Assembly (NCBI RefSeq): GCF_000611645.1
Contig: NW_014013056.1
Location: 1-24,547 of the forward strand
DNA from: Monoraphidium neglectum
Lineage: Eukaryota; Chlorophyta; Chlorophyceae; Sphaeropleales; Selenastraceae
Length of the DNA: 24,547 bases
Direction: 5' to 3'
Shown here one piece after another: positions 1 through 10,136 of this stretch. The notes under the pieces are model-generated. The model saw only the letters and a list, made by a program, of their open reading frames with translations. It was not told the DNA's origin and did not search any database. Each line of letters starts with the position of its first letter. Positions within the stretch are counted from its first letter, which is position 1. The translations under genes and the position numbers were made by a program.

Positions 1-214
1 GCACAGCCCCGGCGCTGTGCGGCGCCGCGGCCCCTGCGGCCCCCGCCACGGAACTCCCACGACCCTGCATCATGCACAGCAAACCCCAATTTATTGGATC
101 AAGCGACGACCAAACCGGCGCCCCCACTGCCGCGGCACCTGCTCGTTTCCGGCACCCCTGCTGAATCCAGAAACCGCTGCCGCACCCCGACCGCCCCCCA
201 CTCCTGGAATTCAC

Positions 215-1275
215 CTGGAAAGCCGCGTCCCAGTTGTCAGGGCTGGCCCCAATGACCTCCTGGAAGACGGTCAGGCATGCAGTCATGTGGCCTGGGGGGC
301 CGCACGTCACCGGGGCGGGGCGTCACCGACCGGGGTAAGGGGTGGGGACAAGGGTGGGGTGGTTGGGGACGGGAGGCAGGGTGCAAAGGGGGCCCCCAGT
401 GCGAAGTGACAGCGGAGGAGGTCCCGTAACTGCGCAGGTGCAGGCAGGGCGCGGCGGGGGGCACAGCCGCGCGCCAGGTATCAAGCCGGCTGTCGCCGGC
501 GCGGCCGCACTGGCGCAAACCCTGGCGGCGCCGGCCTGCCGCGCGGCCCGCCGGCTGGCGGCTGCAGCCTCCCTGTGCTGCCAATGAGACGGTGCCGTGC
601 CGAACAGGGCTGGAACATCAATGCAGCTCACGTCACGCAGGATCACAATGATTGTGCTGCATGCGGCCGGCGCACCTGGCCGCGCGATGTCGACCATGAA
701 GTGGCCCTTGGAGCGCCCATCCTGGACTGCCTGACAGTGCGGAGCCCAGGAAGAAAGAGGAGGGCAGGGGCAGGGCGGAGTTTGGAGGAGGTTTGGGTGG
801 TGGTTCAAGAGGCGCGGATGAGAGGGTGGACGCCGCGGCATTGCGCGGCCGCCACGCCGCCAACGCCGCCAGTGCCGCCCGCGCGGACGCGGCCGAACCG
901 CCGCAGCACAACAGCCCCCGCCCATCCAAACGGTGGGCTGACGCCTCAGGCGGGAAAGCAAAGCCATGACTGAAAACAGACCACCCCTCCCCTTCGTTCC
1001 CCGAAGATAAAGACCTCCGCGCCTCCCGAGCGGTTTCTCGTCGGCCGCACCTGCAGGTTGTACCGCCGGTATGCGTCCTCCATCTGCAGCCTGATGGTCG
1101 TCTTGCCCGACCCCCTTCGCCCGAAAAACACGTACGTCGTGTCATTGGGGCGGAAGCCGCGGAGGTCGCTGTGGATGTAGAGGCTCGTCTCATCGTGATC
1201 TGTGTTCTCCGCGGTGCGGTCTGTGAAGGGGTTTTTGCTGAGCCCGAAGGACTTCAGCAGGTCTGTGGTCGGCAT
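215..1275 (-). CDS. P-loop ATPase, 5' three exons, partial
   Basis: Reading on the minus strand from ATG at 1275, exon 1 is 1275-1051 (75 residues). It holds FGLSKNPFTDRTAE at residues 10-23 and a Walker A loop, GRRGSGKT, at residues 52-59. It ends CTGCAG|GTGCGG, a good donor. Exon 2 is 730-676 after TGTCAG and encodes AVQDGRSKGHFMVDIARP. Exon 3 is 291-215 after CCCCAG and encodes GHMTACLTVFQEVIGASPDN and then WDAAFQ. Phases agree (0, 1, 0). The remainder, including Walker B, lies beyond the left edge, so function is open. The FGLxxNPF start followed closely by a P-loop recalls AAA-type ATPases of the ExeA/TnsC kind; this is a motif resemblance only. ATP binding is well supported, the substrate is not known. 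Exon 2 could instead start nine bases later at GATGGG. Confidence 0.72.
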
Positions 1276-2880
1276 CTCCGCGCCGCCGGCCGGCCGCCGG
1301 CGATCGGCTGGGTGGGTGCGCCGCCGGCGGGGGCGAGCCGCCGGGGGAGGGGGGTCGCGGGGCGGCGGGGCGGCCGCGTTGCCGAGGGGGCGACTGCGGC
1401 GCCGCTCGTGGGCGTTGGAAGGGGCTGCGCTGCCTGCCTGGAAGCTGGGCTGCGCAGTTGCAGGGCAATTGGGGCGAGCGAGCGAGCGCCGTTCAGAGGG
1501 CGCAAGCAGGAGACGCTAGCGGCGGCGCATCCGGCATCGACCCCAGGGCAGGACGTGATTGCCGCCTCGCGACGACTACCTGCTGCTGGAATCACAGGTG
1601 CAGCCTTGGCACCGAGAGATGCTCAAAACGCACTGAACGCTGGTGTCGAACCTATGATGCCGACGAAAGCATCCCGCTCGGTTGCCCAGCGCCCTTGAGC
1701 CGGAGCTGCAAGTGGTCGTGCCAGACTCACCTGTATAAAGAGCCTGTGATTCCAAGATCAGATGAGTTGATGACTTCCGAGAGACTCGCTCCACCAGATC
1801 GCAACCTGATCGCAACCTGATTGCAACTTCAAGACAGCTCGCGCAAAACGGATGTGATTCTGTGGGTACCGCATGCACCCGCTTTCTGATCAGGAACTTG
1901 GCCAGATTTAGTCAGCACAGACACCAAATGGGGCGGTTGCCAACACACCCATTGCACGCGGGATGGAGTGGCAAACCAGGAGAGCCTTCCGTCAACAAAT
2001 CCAGGGGTACATTCAAGCACTTGAAGGTTGGTGCTGCGCGTCTCGGGCGTGTCGTTGTCGAGGTACTGGACATTTCTTCCCCTCAGGGCATCGCGGGACT
2101 GGCATATTTGTGCTAGTGAGGGCTGAATGATGCTGCACAACCGTGATTTAGTGTCAGCATGCAGCAGAGGTGGGTTTTTTGGGGTGTGTTGACTTCACAC
2201 CACTTGGTTTATATGTGAATACCATCCGCGCTTCTAGGTGCAAACTGATACTAAGTACAACGGACTGCAGACCGCCACTTCAGCAACGGTGCAAAGGGGG
2301 GGTAAGGCAGATGAGCTTGGAGCAAACTCCCCATCGATGCAACTTTGCAAGGCATCGCACATGGCGAGCCTGCAAACCCTCACCCCGCACATCCCCCTGC
2401 CTGCCGCGCTGGCCCCTGCTGTACCTGCGGTGCCAGATGCGGTACAGTTGTTATGGTACTGCACGAGCTCTGTGTTGGCTTCGAGCAGGCCTGCCGGCAG
2501 TATATGTTATTGATGGCTGTTGACTGACTAGCCTAGCCCATCACGTACCTGCGTCATGACCCGCACCAGCCAAGGCCGAGTTGCACCAGGCAGATGTGCT
2601 TGTTGCGGCGCTCAACTGCGCCGCTGCAGCCTTCAGGCAGCTCACCGCTCAGCAAAGCTGGGGCGTGCAGGCAGTCTATGTGCCGTGTCATGACTAGGAC
2701 GGGGCTCTTTATCCATCAGGCTGCCAATCTCACCGCAGCCCACCCACCTTTCTGCTGCTGCAGGCCGTTGCGGAAGATTGCGATTTCTCAGGGTTTCATG
2801 CGGCTGCAGCGCGATAGCCTTGCCCGATGCAAATTCATCTGCTAGCCCCTTGCACTCTGTCACACGGTGGCTTGTCAAAA
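1276..2880. other. Intergenic region upstream of the ATPase gene
   Basis: Bases 1276-1500 are very GC-rich and probably hold the ATPase 5' leader and promoter (minus strand). From about 1700 the composition becomes balanced. Short open frames exist on both strands (for example 1829-2140 minus), but none shows a recognisable domain or splice context. A short imperfect tandem repeat of GATCGCAACCT sits at about 1797-1830. I see no RNA gene or transposon end here. Confidence 0.5.
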
Positions 2881-2884
2881 AAGT

Positions 2885-3400
2885 GAGTCTCGTTTGTTGT
2901 GTGACAAATGCAATGCAACAACCTTGTTAATTGGACAAGCACACATCAACCTGACCCGTAACAAGTTGCCAGCATCAGCCCTGCTGGTTCAAGTAAGGAA
3001 GGTGCTGTATGCGCAGAACAAATGACACGACACCAAAGAGCCTGGGACACACATTGTAGGAAGAAGGCCAAAGGACCATGAAGCGGTCCGTCCTGTATGC
3101 CACAGTCAGCCGTGACTGGAGACCAGGCGCAACATGCAAACCATACATGCGCATCTTGCACCACACCCAGCAGCGGGTGAACAGCTCAGGCTCACACGAT
3201 TGGGCGGTACGTAGGATGTATGCGAGGCGCCTCACAACGCTTGAGTGGGATGTGCACGCGCGCTGGAAGACGAAGGCGATTAACATGCACAAGCACAACA
3301 GACGAGCACAGGGTTGAATTAGATGCGTGGCGCAAGCGGCACGCCCGCAGGCACTGAGGAGAGCCAAAAGATCTGCAACAAGTCAGCAGGTTAGCAGCCA
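2885..3400 (-). repeat. 3' flank of gene A, duplicated at gene D
   Basis: Homologous to 20945-21460. Shared landmarks include GCACACATCAA(C/G)(C/G)TGACCC, GCCAGCATCAGCC/GCCAGCGTCAGCC and CATGCGCATCTTGCACCACA/CATACGCATCTTGCACCACA. At the place where B, C and D have TGTAA (minus strand), A reads TGTCA (about 3021-3025). Confidence 0.7.
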
Positions 3401-4582
3401 TCAATGCCTAGGTGCGTAATCATCACCCCACCTCATGTTAGCACCGTGCCAGCGGGGCGCGAGCTCATTTCCAAAGGTTGCCCTCAACGCAGCTTTGCCG
3501 CAGTCCGTAAAGTTTTTGACGCTCACATCAAGTGCAGTGAGGTGCGTCATGCGTGCAAGCGCCTTGGCGCCCTCATCATCAATAAGCCGGTTGCGCCCCA
3601 CATCAAGGGACACCAGGTTGGTCAAACACGCCAGGGCCTTGACGGCAGGCGTACCAATGTTGTTGTCGTGCAGGTCAAGCTTGGTGAGCGCGGTCATGGA
3701 GGTCAAAGCGGCTGCACCAGCATCACCAATGCGGTCCCCAAACAACTCCAGGTGCTCCAGACTCACCCAGCCAGCCAGCCTGCATGCGCCTATTGGCGAA
3801 ATCCGACACTTTTCAAGCGAAAGAAACTTGAGGCCTAGCAGGAAGCGCATGAGCTTGACGGCGCACTCATTCATCACACGGACCTTGTTGCGATGACTCT
3901 CACCACCTGGCGATATTGAAAGGGCACGCAGGCTGGCGGCGCGCGCCAATAGCGGGGTCGCGTCCAACCGCCCCTTGCCGCCGCCTTCCAACCTCATATC
4001 GTGCAGGTGGAGGCGTGTAAGGCATCGCAGATGGCCGAGGGTGTCGCGGAGCCGAGGGTCAACGCTGGCACTGCTCAACCTGAGGACCTCAAGATGCCGC
4101 AGCGCGGCGAGGCAGCCGGTATCAGGGAGCACCATATCACACAGGTACAACTCCCGCAGGCCCTTCAGTGCAGACAGGGCCGCCATGTCGTCTGGGGTTG
4201 CTTCGTGCTCGCACTTGGAGAAGTTGAGAGTCTCTATTGCGGCCAGGCGGGGCAGCGCCAAGGCCGCCGCGTTGCTCCTCGCGTTCTGTTCCCTGTCGGA
4301 CGACCAACGAGCTGGTTCGATATGCAGGCTGCGTAGGTGTGCGCCATGTTCCCTGAACACTGCGGCGCAAGCGAGCTGGGTGCTCAGGGGGACGCGGGAG
4401 TGCAACTCGAGGCTGCTGCATGCCGCGAGGGCGGCGCGCCGCGAGGCGAGGGACACCCTGGACAGCGCCTTGCGGGGCTCGAGCTCGCAGAGCTGTGCGA
4501 CCAGATCTAGCGTTAAAGAGGGTGAGCTGAAGAAGGCGCCAGCGCAGGGCGGAGGTTCGCACGAGCTGAGATCAGACGCCAT
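3401..4582 (-). CDS. F-box-like / LRR protein, paralogue A
   Basis: A 393-residue single-exon ORF. Residues about 20-60 (SLTLDLVAQLCELEPRKALS, then RVSLASRRAALAAC) have the look of an F-box: hydrophobic helix, L-E-P turn, then L-x-R-V-S-x-A-S-R-R. From about residue 115 there are nine or ten leucine-rich repeats of the RNI type. The last four are regularly spaced at 24-25 residues (LEHLELFGDRIGDAGAAAL, LTKLDLHDNNIGTPAVKAL, LVSLDVGRNRLIDDEGAKAL, LTALDVSVKNF). No signal peptide or membrane segment is visible. Family knowledge: F-box plus LRR proteins usually pick substrates for SCF ubiquitin ligases; for this gene that role is inference. The ATG start is shared by position with B, C and D (M-x-x-DL). 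A is about 17 residues shorter than C and D, missing a stretch near residue 95-105. Confidence 0.8.
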   Translation of the reverse strand: MASDLSSCEPPPCAGAFFSSPSLTLDLVAQLCELEPRKALSRVSLASRRAALAACSSLELHSRVPLSTQLACAAVFREHGAHLRSLHIEPARWSSDREQNARSNAAALALPRLAAIETLNFSKCEHEATPDDMAALSALKGLRELYLCDMVLPDTGCLAALRHLEVLRLSSASVDPRLRDTLGHLRCLTRLHLHDMRLEGGGKGRLDATPLLARAASLRALSISPGGESHRNKVRVMNECAVKLMRFLLGLKFLSLEKCRISPIGACRLAGWVSLEHLELFGDRIGDAGAAALTSMTALTKLDLHDNNIGTPAVKALACLTNLVSLDVGRNRLIDDEGAKALARMTHLTALDVSVKNFTDCGKAALRATFGNELAPRWHGANMRWGDDYAPRH

Positions 4583-4652
4583 GATTCAGTGTCTGCGTTG
4601 CCTTATTACTTGTGAGGCGGTGCTGTAAGGATGTTGTACGCTAGACTGGAAC

Positions 4653-4758
4653 ACCGTACCGTAAAGGGCACATGTGATTGTACGGTACCGGTACCGTTGA
4701 TTTTTTGTGTGACAGCTCATACGGTACGGCGCTGATGAATGAGTGTTGCATACCGTAT
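4653..4758. promoter_or_regulatory. CGGTAC-rich cluster upstream of gene A
   Basis: Contains ACCGTACCGTA (4653-4663), the perfect palindrome ACGGTACCGGTACCGT (4682-4697), TACGGTACGG (4720-4729) and TACCGTAT (4751-4758), about 70-175 bases upstream of the start codon. Related motifs recur upstream of B, C and D. Confidence 0.45.
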
Positions 4759-5346
4759 GATAAGTTATGTCGCCTGTCGTTCAGAGGAAGGCTGTTATCA
4801 TAGACCTGATCTGCCCCTGCCAGGTGCAGCACCATAACCATCGCAGCGGCTCTTCGACGCCGTCTCTGCAGAGGTGGCATTGTTGAGGGAACTTGCTGCA
4901 GAGCACTTCCATCCCCTGCACAGCTAGCTGGTGCCGGTTGAGCCACACCGGGGCTGGTGAAGGTTATCACAGTGCCCCCTGTGCTAGGGCGAGGCAACAG
5001 CTCCCAGCTGCAACAACAGGATTCGTGGAGATACCAGCCTGTTTGGCTCCCGGTACGTCAAAGGCGTGCGCTACCTGTGATCTTACCGCCCTGGTGAGGG
5101 CGGCGCCGCCGATTACACCCATGGCGTTGTGCTGCACTCCACCGCCGCCCGAGTGTGCACCTGTCGTGCTTGGGTTGGCACCTGGGCGCACAAGCACCGC
5201 GTGCACTCTCCCCTGTAACCTCATTTGCGCTGTTGGGCTGCTTGCAGGGCCTCTTCGCCCTCTGTTGCTCAAGACAACTGATCCCCAACTGCCCAATCGA
5301 CCCTCTTCACACCCCCGCAGGCACACCGCCTGCAGCAAAAGGCAAG

Positions 5347-5580
5347 ATGTACAGCCCGGTGCACTACGTAGTAGTAGTGGTGCCACTGCAGGCATCGCAG
5401 GTGTCGGCGCTGTTACAGCGGCCAGACAGCATTGGATGCGGGGCAGCCGACTCTCTGGCGGCTCACACCGCGGCTGTTACCGCAATTGTGGGTGCGGAGC
5501 ATGCTCCCTGCCTGAGTGTGCTGGGTTGCCTTCAGCCCCTGTTGTGTGAGAGCGGCGAGGTGGCGGCTGCCAGGATATGA
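5347..5580 (+). CDS. Possible exon or small gene, unrecognised
   Basis: A 77-residue open stretch, starting MYSPVHYVVVVVPLQASQVS and ending SVLGCLQPLLCESGEVAAAR plus one residue before a stop. It has mixed, helix-like composition (SLAAHTAAVTAIVGAEHAPC) unlike the repetitive frames around it. Acceptor-like CCCCGCAG ends at about 5320, so the frame could be a last exon. No domain recognised. No paralogue of it was found in the other units. It may be chance. Confidence 0.2.
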   Translation: MYSPVHYVVVVVPLQASQVSALLQRPDSIGCGAADSLAAHTAAVTAIVGAEHAPCLSVLGCLQPLLCESGEVAAARI

Positions 5581-6064
5581 TCTTATGCACACATATGTCG
5601 TTGGCCCGAGCCTTCCCTGAGCCATGCTATCGCTCACCCAGGATTCGGTGGGACTCCAAGGACGCTGGCCGTGGCGGCCACTCACAAGAGGCCCCAGAAG
5701 CGCTTCTTGCTGCTAGCAGCAACCCCCCAGGTCAGCACTACCGCTGTATGCATGGAGGCCAAGTTCTCGCACCACGCTTGGTGCAGTGAAAGTGCGCGTC
5801 TCCCTTCCGCTAAACAGCCATGTATATGGGTGTGGTGCTCATATCAGTGGACGCACCGCACTGGTGTGAATGGAGCGCATTCAGACAGCCTGAGACAGAT
5901 CTGAATGGTCCGTCAACCCCCTCCTTACACAGGGGTGACGCAGGGATCGCACGCCTGGACACACGCTGAGGCCAGGAGGTGTGCTCGCCAGCTCTGTCAC
6001 CCGCGGGATTGCTTGCTGGCCGCGAGGCAACTGGGAAGTGGCCACGGTGAGGCCGCAGGGCCTT

Positions 6065-6094
6065 GCTTGAGCTGACTGGCCAGTCAGCTCAAGC
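6065..6094. repeat. 30-bp perfect palindrome
   Basis: A 30-base sequence with half-site GCTTGAGCTGACTGG followed directly by its reverse complement, without a spacer. Its right end overlaps a second perfect palindrome, CAAGCCCATGGGCTTG at 6090-6105. It could extrude as a cruciform or fold as RNA. Confidence 0.9.
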
Positions 6095-6105
6095 CCATGG
6101 GCTTG
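6090..6105. repeat. 16-bp perfect palindrome overlapping the 30-bp one
   Basis: CAAGCCCATGGGCTTG equals its own reverse complement. It shares five bases with the longer palindrome to its left, so the two hairpins would compete. Confidence 0.9.
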
Positions 6106-7440
6106 GGCTGGGCTGGCCTTTGATGTCAATGGCACGCCTATAGTGCCCCTTGCACTTAACTGGCAAGGAGCTCTAGCTGGCCGCCTGCAACACTCCAAAT
6201 GGTCCAGCCGAGCCATGCTTCAACTCTGGTAATCTAGCAGAGCTTGAAGCAGGAGCTGACTATGAATTTTAACCGTGACCACTCAGTTGCTCGACGCCCG
6301 CTGTGATGCCACCGGCCTGCAGGCACGTGCGGACCCGCGGCTGCTGCGAGCATAAACTCCCTGGCTGTGAGTGAGGGCGGCAAGGCAACGACGCGGCACG
6401 GCGCTTTCACGCAGGCACCCAGCAGGGCTGGCAGTTTTGAGAGGATCCTTCAAGCGTATGGCAGCGCAGCTTTGGCTTCTTGGCCCGGGCAGAGGTGCGC
6501 ATCCGCAGTTGTGGATAGGGGGCCCTGCTGTCTGACATTGGTTCGCAGGCAAGGCCAGGATGTGCTTGCATGTAGGTCTCGAGAAACACACATCACTTGG
6601 CCGAGTGGCCATGTCAGACGCAGCTGCCGGGTTGGTATTTAAGGTTCAATCACACCAAAGGGGCCTAGACCCCGTTGGTATGGCCTCTCCTGCCCTGCAT
6701 TCCAGATGGGTTCATGAACCCAATGGCTCATACACCAACGCAGGTGGCCGGACGTTGTCGACAGCGCGAGTGATGCAGGAGCAGATTCTTCAAGGGCGCA
6801 GCGGCCGGGAGTCACCGGTGAGGTGGGAGCTTGCATAAACCCACCCTTTGGGAAGGAGAGGATCAACCGCATGGCTGAAAACTATGGCCAGGGGCATTGG
6901 ACATAAGCATAATGGACATAAGCATAATCAGAAGGAGGGCAGAGAGCGGCGGGACAGCTTGCACACGTGGATCAGCGGATGCGCTCGCTTGGCTGTTTGT
7001 GCACGATCACGCACTGCGACGACTTGATGCATCCACTGTTGTGATGTGTGTAATAAGGGTGGTGATGCAAAACGCGGGACAATATCCATGTTTTTGGGGG
7101 ACCTTGGTTCAGGTGTGGTGGCAGCAGGCCGCCAACCAGAATGCCACGAAGCTTGATATTTCAAGCCTAAGCTCCCCGGCCATTTGGTAGCCGCCGCTTG
7201 CACCCCAATTTTGATGACATCCACACCGCGCAGGCAGCCCTGAAGAACAACTTCTATTGAGCCGACCAGCATATGCAGACCGAGGTGTAAGCTTCAGGCT
7301 GTCGAAACTGCTGACATAGGTGCCGTGTATAGAGCGCCAGTCTACAGTGAGCGTGCTGTTTTGAAAGACTAACAGGACTACAGCAGACATGAACTTTGAG
7401 AGTGATGTTGGCCGAGAATATTGGTTCCTCCACTCAGCAA
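6106..7440. other. Intergenic region between units A and B
   Basis: No convincing gene. From about 7200 the sequence is homologous to the 3' flank of gene C (compare 15840 onward), so unit B begins near here. A 16-bp perfect palindrome (TGGGTTCATGAACCCA, 6707-6722) and a 15-bp tandem duplication (6898-6927) are the only marked structures. A short open frame near 6367-6642 (plus) has some coding-like composition but no recognisable domain. Confidence 0.4.
6898..6927. repeat. Two tandem copies of a 15-mer
   Basis: TGGACATAAGCATAA occurs twice with no spacer and no mismatch. Confidence 0.9.
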
Positions 7441-7818
7441 CCTGAACCATTACAAAGTGCAAACCCTTGGCTTGTCACTGGGTCTTGATACGGCAAACGC
7501 GCTAGCGCCAAAGAGCCTGGGGCAAACCTCACTGCTGGAAAGCCAAAGAATTGCGGTGCTATTGTGACGGAGCCAGCTGTTGCTGGAGCCCTGGCGCTTG
7601 TCGGCGAAATTCACACGCGGCTTGTAGCACAAAAGCGGGGCCAAGAGCAGGCATAATGCTGCATTCCGAGAGTGTGAAGTCCTTCCCCTTGCGGGGGAGG
7701 AGGGGGAACGGTGATTGCAGAAATCGCCCTGGCGAGCATGCACGGCCACGCACCAGCGCAGCAAGCAAGCGCTTGCATGTGCGTCACTTGCAGGGTACGC
7801 GGTGTGCACGCGCACACG
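7201..7818 (-). repeat. 3' flank of gene B, duplicated at gene C
   Basis: Homologous to 15860-16451, including GAGAGTGATG(T/G)TGGCCGA and the near-identical stretch around TGACGGAGCCAGCTGTTGCT. It likely includes the 3' UTR. A small hairpin, CCAGC-TGTT-GCTGG, at 7573-7586 is conserved in C (16212-16225). Confidence 0.72.
7450..7454 (-). terminator. Poly(A) signal TGTAA of gene B
   Basis: TTACA on the plus strand, 365 bases after the stop, in homologous context with the C signal. TGTAA is the usual poly(A) signal in green algae. Confidence 0.5.
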
Positions 7819-9026
7819 CTACCAAGGGCCAAGATCATAATTAATCCTTCCGTAAAGCATGTTTCCTATGCCATACAAGTAAGGAAGCTCGCCTCTCAAC
7901 GTGGCCATCAGCGCGGCCGTGCCGTGCTCCTTGAAACCTTGCCTGCTGACACACAGGGTTGTGAGGTGCGTCGTGCCCGCCAGCGCCAAGGCACCCTCGT
8001 CGTCAATCTCAACGTTGTCGCTCACGTCAAGGTACACCAGGTCGGTCAAGCTCGCAAGGGCTTTGACCCCGAGCGTCCCAATTCTGTTGGTGGACAAGCA
8101 GAGCTCGGTGAGCGCGGTCAAACAGGTCAAAGCGGCTGCCCCGGCATCGCAGATGTCATTGTAACTCAGGTCAAGGTGGGCCAGGTTGCGCAAACCAGTC
8201 AGCCCGCAGGTGCCCGTTGAGTTGATGTCGTTGCTGTTTAGGTCGAGATAAGTGAGCATGGGCAGGCAGCTCGTGAGATCAGAAGTGTCGTGATTTCCCA
8301 CGTGGACGTCATCACTGTCGCTTGGGCGGACCGACAGCGCACGCAATGTCGTCGCACGTTTCACCAGCGGGACGGCGCATGTTTCATCATCAAAGCAGTC
8401 GCAGTCGTCAAGAGTCACGCAGTGCACGTGGAGGCGCGTAAGACATCGCAGCTCGCCAAGACTGTCCGCAAAATTTACGATGGCAATTTCGACATCTGTG
8501 AACGTGAGGGCCTCGAGCCGCGGCAGCGCAGTGAGGCGGCAGGGATCAGGGAGATAAGTGTCCCGCAGGTGCAACTCACGCAGGCCCGTCAGCGCGGATA
8601 GGGCCGCTGTGTCGCCTCGGGCGATCACGGGCTTCAAACGGCGATTGAAGAGAGTCTCTATCGCACCCAGGCGGGGCAGCGCCATGGCCGCCTCCTCGCC
8701 CCGCGCAGCCGCGGATGCGTACTTTGCCGCTGCTCTTGCTTTCTTCCTGCTGGTGGGATCACGACAGAGAGCGTGCGTATGCGACCACCATGTCCCATGA
8801 ACACTGCGGCGCAAGCGAGGTGGATGCCCAGGGGGACGCTGGCGCGGACTTGAAGGCTGCTGCATGCCGTGAGGGCGGCGCGCCGCGAGGCGCGGGACAC
8901 CCTGGACAGCGCCTCGAGGGGCTCGGGCTCGCAGAGCCATGCGACCAGATCTAACGCTAGAGATTCTGTGCTGAAGAAGGCGCTGGCGGAGGACATAGGT
9001 GTGCCGCGGCTAAGATCACGCGCCAT
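7819..9026 (-). pseudogene. F-box-like / LRR paralogue B, frameshifted
   Basis: The fourth-most complete copy. The N-terminal frame starts at ATG 9026 (MARDLSRGTPMSSASAFFST) and carries the F-box-like segment to about LSVVIPPAGRK. The rest of the homology to C and D (AAAKYASAAARGEEAAMALP onward, then about nine LRRs to ...GRINYDLGPW) continues in another frame to 7819. The span is 1,208 bases, one short of a multiple of three, and the frames cross near 8750-8762 (RC of gatcccaccagcagg). This is either a true inactivating deletion or an assembly base error. Its closest relative is C, in sequence and in 3' flank. Twelve bases upstream of the ATG a 3.1-kb transposon has landed, so the gene is probably damaged in two ways. 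An upstream in-frame GTG at 9047 is formed partly by transposon sequence and is not a likely start. Confidence 0.75.
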
Positions 9027-9037
9027 CTTGCTGCACT

Positions 9038-9046
9038 GTCTTGACA
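9038..9046. repeat. Left target-site duplication, GTCTTGACA
   Basis: A 9-bp sequence identical to 12154-12162, directly outside the inverted termini. It lies 12-20 bases upstream of the ATG of gene B. Confidence 0.9.
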
Positions 9047-9153
9047 CCCTGCGTCGGTTCGGGGCGGGACTTGGGGGCGGGGAGATAGAACGGGTGACTG
9101 CGTGTAGTTATGAACTTTATAAAGCATTAAAAGCTTTTTGCCGCCGCGAAACG
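9047..9153 (+). repeat. Left terminal inverted repeat arm
   Basis: The first 35 bases match the right end perfectly; the remainder to 9153 is imperfectly matched and ends at GCCGCCGCGAAACG. Confidence 0.82.
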
Positions 9154-9154
9154 T

Positions 9155-9190
9155 CCAGGGCCGCTGTGTTCACCAGGGCCGCTGTGTTCA
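9155..9190. repeat. Two tandem copies of an 18-mer
   Basis: CCAGGGCCGCTGTGTTCA is repeated perfectly without spacer, just inside the left arm of the transposon. Subterminal repeats of this kind often bind transposase; that role is inference. Confidence 0.88.
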
Positions 9191-9576
9191 ACTTGACCAG
9201 ATAATCTGAGTAATGCTCCGCGTACATGGGCCCTGCGGGGCAGCTATAACGGGTAAAAGCCAACTTATCTATATAAACGCCATCTTATCTGCCACTACTC
9301 GTGTGCCTGAAGGCTCCAGCAACGATCCACCTATGCATAAGGAGATTAGCATCCTTGTCTTGCTGCTGTAGACTTCACGGAGCGCTCAGATGTGAGATTA
9401 TGCGCAGTAATAAAGCGTTCGAGGCCCAGAGTTCAGCATCATGCATCTGCTCATCGACACCATCAGGATCAGTAATGCACACCATAGACAGTGCGGTGAG
9501 GCGATTCGCACGCAATCAGGCACTGCTGAGCCTTGATATGAAAGGATAGATGTTTAATGCATCTCAGCACCGCAAA

Positions 9577-9597
9577 GGGCCTGATTCCAAAGGGCCT
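9577..9597 (+). repeat. Internal 21-bp inverted repeat, copy 1
   Basis: Begins GGGCCTGATTCCAAAGGGCC and is the exact reverse complement of 10828-10848, 1.2 kb away in the same transposon. Confidence 0.88.
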
Positions 9598-9954
9598 CTT
9601 ATCGCTCTTATCGCAGGCAAATCGCGAAGAAAGATTTTGCCAAAGCGATAACTGCAATCTATCAGCGTGATATCGATCACAACTCCAATAACCCGCATAT
9701 TACATGGACCCATTCATATCGATAGGGGTTGAAGATGAGCAGGCATTCCAAAAAGAAATGAAACTCAAGATCAGGGTCGCGCTTGCGCAGCACCAGGGTT
9801 ACACAAGGGACATGGGGGAAATGTAGGGGCAAATGAATGCCCGGCCCAAAGCAGGGGGCGGCCGCGGGGCGCAGTGAGGCGGCGCAAAGCGCGGGGCACT
9901 GAAGCAGCAGCGAGCCGAAGCGCCTGCCCTCCCCCAGGGCGGGAGGGAGGGAAA

Positions 9955-10006
9955 GTGATCACGATGAAGCCTGTATGCTGCGCGGGAGGAGGCGTCCGCG
10001 CGTGAA
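9955..10006 (+). repeat. Shortened copy of the captured segment
   Basis: GTGATCACGATGAAGCCTG is joined directly to TATGCTGCGCGGGAGGAGG and onward to 10006. In the longer copy (10137-10294) the same two pieces are separated by 106 bp flanked by CCTG on each side. So this copy looks like a deletion through a 4-bp microhomology. The break does not fall at the GT donor, so it is not a spliced copy. Confidence 0.8.
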
Positions 10007-10136
10007 CAGAGCCTTGAGCTCAGCACCCTCAACATACAGCACACTGCGCGCGAGGGGGTGCCTGGGCAAACGTGGGGGGCTGCCCCACCTGTCGGCCAGA
10101 AGCAGCGAGGCATAGGGGGCGCTGTTTGGCCTGCAG

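Larger units (their letters stand above)
4583..6060. other. Upstream region of LRR gene A
   Basis: This holds the CGGTAC-rich promoter stretch (4653-4758) and a 28-base identity (4805-4832) with the start of block R3 upstream of D (22896-22923), followed in both by ATCGCAGCGGC. So A also had an R block, now mostly lost or diverged beyond recognition by eye. One exon-like plus-strand ORF is listed separately (5347-5580). Nothing else is recognisable. Confidence 0.45.

Noticed and set aside
633..1193. Overlapping long minus-strand frames within the ATPase gene
   Set aside because: They read through the 320-base intron in other frames; the phase-consistent exon model explains the conserved residues better.
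1829..2140. A 103-residue minus-strand ORF
   Set aside because: Mixed composition but no domain, splice context or repeated counterpart; not enough support for a gene.
3404..4628. Long plus-strand frames opposite gene A (and likewise opposite B, C and D)
   Set aside because: They are shadows of the LRR genes caused by high GC; no domain or conserved start among the paralogues.
6630..6665. A GGTTCAATC box that might be a tRNA T-loop
   Set aside because: Flanking bases do not form a T-stem, and no anticodon or acceptor stem can be folded.
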